The notes under the pieces are model-generated. The model was not told the DNA's origin, made no database searches, and was given only the letters and a program-made list of their open reading frames with translations. Positions 62,352 through 64,000 of a DNA stretch of 64,000 nucleotides are shown here, one piece after another. The position numbers were made by a program, and so were the translations under genes. The stretch comes from an uncultured Bacteroidales bacterium (GTDB lineage Bacteria > Bacteroidota > Bacteroidia > Bacteroidales > Bacteroidaceae): positions 1 through 64,000 of the forward strand of contig CACYYM010000030.1 of the NCBI GenBank assembly GCA_902778625.1, read 5' to 3'. The stretch's first letter is position 1; the number at the start of each line of letters is the position of its first letter.

Positions 62352-62552
62352 CATCTTTTTTTTCATATTTGTGCGCACGAGGGGTGTTTTTTTTCTTTTT
62401 TAAGTGTTTTTTTGTTTTTCGCGGGTAATTGCAGGTGTAAAAACCCACTTCTTCCCGACTTGTCATGGTGTTCGTGTATTCTGTGTTTTGCTTTCTTTTT
62501 GTCACTTTTGGGTATGGCGAAAAATGGCCCGAAACATTCCGAATTTGGCATT

Positions 62553-62650
62553 TTGGAGTGCTGTGGTTTCAAACGCCGCGTGCTGCGTTGGCAATTTCAG
62601 CGTGCTGCGTTTGATTTTTAGCCTGCGGAAATTTGTCAACGCGCCATGTC
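62553..62650. repeat. Palindrome array 9 (CGTGCTGCG type, degenerate)
   Basis: Units at about 62557 (GAGTGCTGTGG), 62579 (CGCGTGCTGCG), 62601 (AGCGTGCTGCG), 62622 (AGCCTGCGG) and 62644 (GCGCCATG). Spacings are 22, 22, 21 and 22. Spacers read TTGGCAATTTC, TTTGATTTTT and AAATTTGTCAAC. The arms have decayed more than in the other arrays. Confidence 0.75.
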
Positions 62651-63060
62651 GAATTTTGTCTAAAAACGCGCAAAAATGACAGATTTTGCTAAGCAGAGTT
62701 TGCATTTTGAGGTTTTTTGCTCGTTTTCTCCCTTTGTAATGTGTTGATTGTCAGCGAAAAGCGTTTTAAGCGCATTTCTTCGAAAAAATGACTCAAACCA
62801 TACCTGAAACCTTTTTTGGCGTTTCTGAGCAGTTTGCCTGAAATCAGAAAGTAAGCAAAATGGTTAGAAATGTGACATTGTGTCAAGTTCCGATTTGCTT
62901 GGTCTTTTGCACTTGGTTGGACTTCACATCGCCTCGAAGTGCTAAGGTCGCTCATTTCTTGTGATGACCGAAACTTTAATCCGGTACAATAAAACGGCGT
63001 GCGTTTTCGTTTATATTATAAAAAGAGACGAAGAATAATAAACCTTAAACTTTTTTTTCG

Positions 63061-63069
63061 TACCTTTGC
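63061..63069 (+). promoter_or_regulatory. -7 box (TACCTTTGC) of porQ
   Basis: TACCTTTGC 9 bases before the ATG at 63079, implying a very short leader. Confidence 0.5.
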
Positions 63070-63078
63070 AGTCGATTT

Positions 63079-64000
63079 ATGAACATAAAAACAAAGATAC
63101 AGCGTTTTCTGCTTCTCCTGACGGGCTTTGGTGTATGCCTCTTTACAACTGCTCAGGAGAGTGGTAGCGTGTTCAATTTCCTGAACCTGCCTGTCTCGTC
63201 GCATTCTACGGCACTTGGCGGCAAGAACATCTCACTGATTGAGGACGACATATCCCTCGCCATACAGAACCCCGCTCTGCTCACTGGTGTCAGCGACAAG
63301 ACGGTCGGCTTCTCCTTTATGACCTACATGCAGGGCTGTAACACAGGTGCAGCGGCTTATTCCCAGCAAGTGGGGAAGTACGGCAACTGGGGCGTGAATG
63401 CGCAGTTCGTGGGTTATGGCAAGACGACCGAAACGCTGCTTACGGGCGAAGAGGTCGGCTCGTTCAAGCCTCTCGACCTCTGCATCGCAGGACAGTACAG
63501 CCACTTGTTGAGCGACCGATGGGCTGGCGGTGTTTCGGCCAAGTTCATCTATTCCCACTATGGAGCATACTCCTCAGTCGCCCTGGCTGCTGACCTCGGT
63601 TTGAACTACTTCAACGAGGAGACAGACTTCTCGTTCTCTCTTGCAGCGCGCAATCTCGGCGGACAAGTCAAGGCTTTTGGCAATCAGCACGACCGCCTGC
63701 CTGCTGACCTCGAGATGGGCTTTACAAAGTCGCTCGGACATGCTCCCATCCGCATCTCTGTCACCATGGTCGATATGACTCGGTGGACTTCGGACGACTA
63801 CTTTACTACTGGCAAAAAGCTCAAGACAGGAAGTATCATCATCAATCACTTTGTGCTTGGTGCGGAGTGGCTCATTAACAGTAAGTTCTATGTAGGCATG
63901 GGCTACAACTTCCGTCGAGGCTACGAGATGACAGCCGCTGGTTCCTCTCATGCCGCAGGCCTTTCCTTTGGCGGCGGCGTCAACCTGAAGCGCATCAAGT
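63079..64000 (+). CDS. porQ: PorQ-like type IX secretion protein (partial)
   Basis: Runs off the window end after 307 codons without a stop. Signal peptide near FLLLLTGFGVCLFTTAQ. The mature part has VSSHSTALGGKNISLIEDDISLAIQNPALL, the start of a beta-barrel protein of the PorV/PorQ family of the type IX secretion system. With length near 330 and no attachment motif, PorQ is more likely than PorV. It fits the organism's use of exported proteins with conserved C-terminal tails. Confidence 0.78.
   Translation, partial: MNIKTKIQRFLLLLTGFGVCLFTTAQESGSVFNFLNLPVSSHSTALGGKNISLIEDDISLAIQNPALLTGVSDKTVGFSFMTYMQGCNTGAAAYSQQVGKYGNWGVNAQFVGYGKTTETLLTGEEVGSFKPLDLCIAGQYSHLLSDRWAGGVSAKFIYSHYGAYSSVALAADLGLNYFNEETDFSFSLAARNLGGQVKAFGNQHDRLPADLEMGFTKSLGHAPIRISVTMVDMTRWTSDDYFTTGKKLKTGSIIINHFVLGAEWLINSKFYVGMGYNFRRGYEMTAAGSSHAAGLSFGGGVNLKRIK

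Larger units (their letters stand above)
62301..63078. other. 778-base divergent gap
   Basis: Holds the tonB promoter (62344-62351, minus), palindrome array 9 (62553-62650) and the porQ promoter (63061-63069). The stretch 62651-63060 has no convincing gene; short frames there lack any recognisable feature. Confidence 0.7.

Noticed and set aside
62689..62955. An 88-residue minus-strand frame between tonB and porQ
   Set aside because: Composition is unlike neighbouring genes, there is no promoter box or recognisable domain.

Overview
The window reads as a chromosomal segment of a Bacteroidales bacterium, most likely a Prevotella-type (Prevotellaceae) species. Evidence for this: the -7 promoter word TAnnTTTG recurs upstream of many genes, secreted proteins carry an IYNLAGQ-type C-terminal tail, a PorQ-like type IX secretion gene and a GH97 enzyme are present, and the ExbB/ExbD/TonB operon has the Bacteroidetes layout. 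Nothing in the window is phage, plasmid or IS-like. No CRISPR array, transposase or integrase was seen.

Layout. 1-14.9 kb holds the end of a secreted protein, rubrerythrin, a uracil-DNA-glycosylase-family protein, two ECF sigma-factor loci, a minus-strand operon (DUF4153 membrane protein, DUF4832-type protein, DUF4298, TfoX-like, MGMT-like), a frameshifted lipoprotein, a frameshifted third ECF sigma factor, a truncated AlkD-type repair protein, a Pif1/RecD-like helicase and superoxide dismutase. 15-21.7 kb has a membrane protein/winged-helix regulator pair, purL and a two-gene chromate transporter. 22.2-28.7 kb is a complete trp operon (trpB-E-G-D-C-F-A). It is preceded by a leader peptide with three consecutive Trp codons overlapping a terminator hairpin, which is a classical attenuator. 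29-35 kb has a 1386-residue repeat-built secreted protein, a SIMPL protein and three tRNAs (Leu-GAG, Gly-GCC, Leu-CAG). 35.1-37.1 kb is a broken GH97 glycosidase.

37.1-56.5 kb is a minus-strand aryl-polyene/flexirubin-like biosynthetic cluster. It has three ketosynthase genes (one fused to a ketoacyl-synthase-like second domain), three acyl carrier proteins, an acyl-AMP ligase, an O-methyltransferase, two CrtI-type FAD oxidoreductases, three acyltransferase domains (one fused to a GT2 glycosyltransferase), a LolA-like carrier, an MMPL exporter, an SMR-type membrane protein and an esterase. No ketoreductase, dehydratase or aromatic ammonia-lyase is visible. 57-62.3 kb carries ExbB, a membrane protein, two ExbD proteins, tRNA-Ser(GGA), TatD, a polyprenyl synthetase and TonB. 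The window ends in a PorQ-like gene.

The most unusual structure is a set of nine intergenic arrays of short near-palindromic units repeating every 22 bp (occasionally 20-21). The palindrome arms differ completely between arrays (TTAAC/GTTAA, TCCAC/GTGGA, CCGC/GCGG) but stay self-complementary around a central AC or GT. One array switches from one arm type to another while keeping the phase. A second theme is short genome-wide 'words' embedded in frame inside conserved genes.
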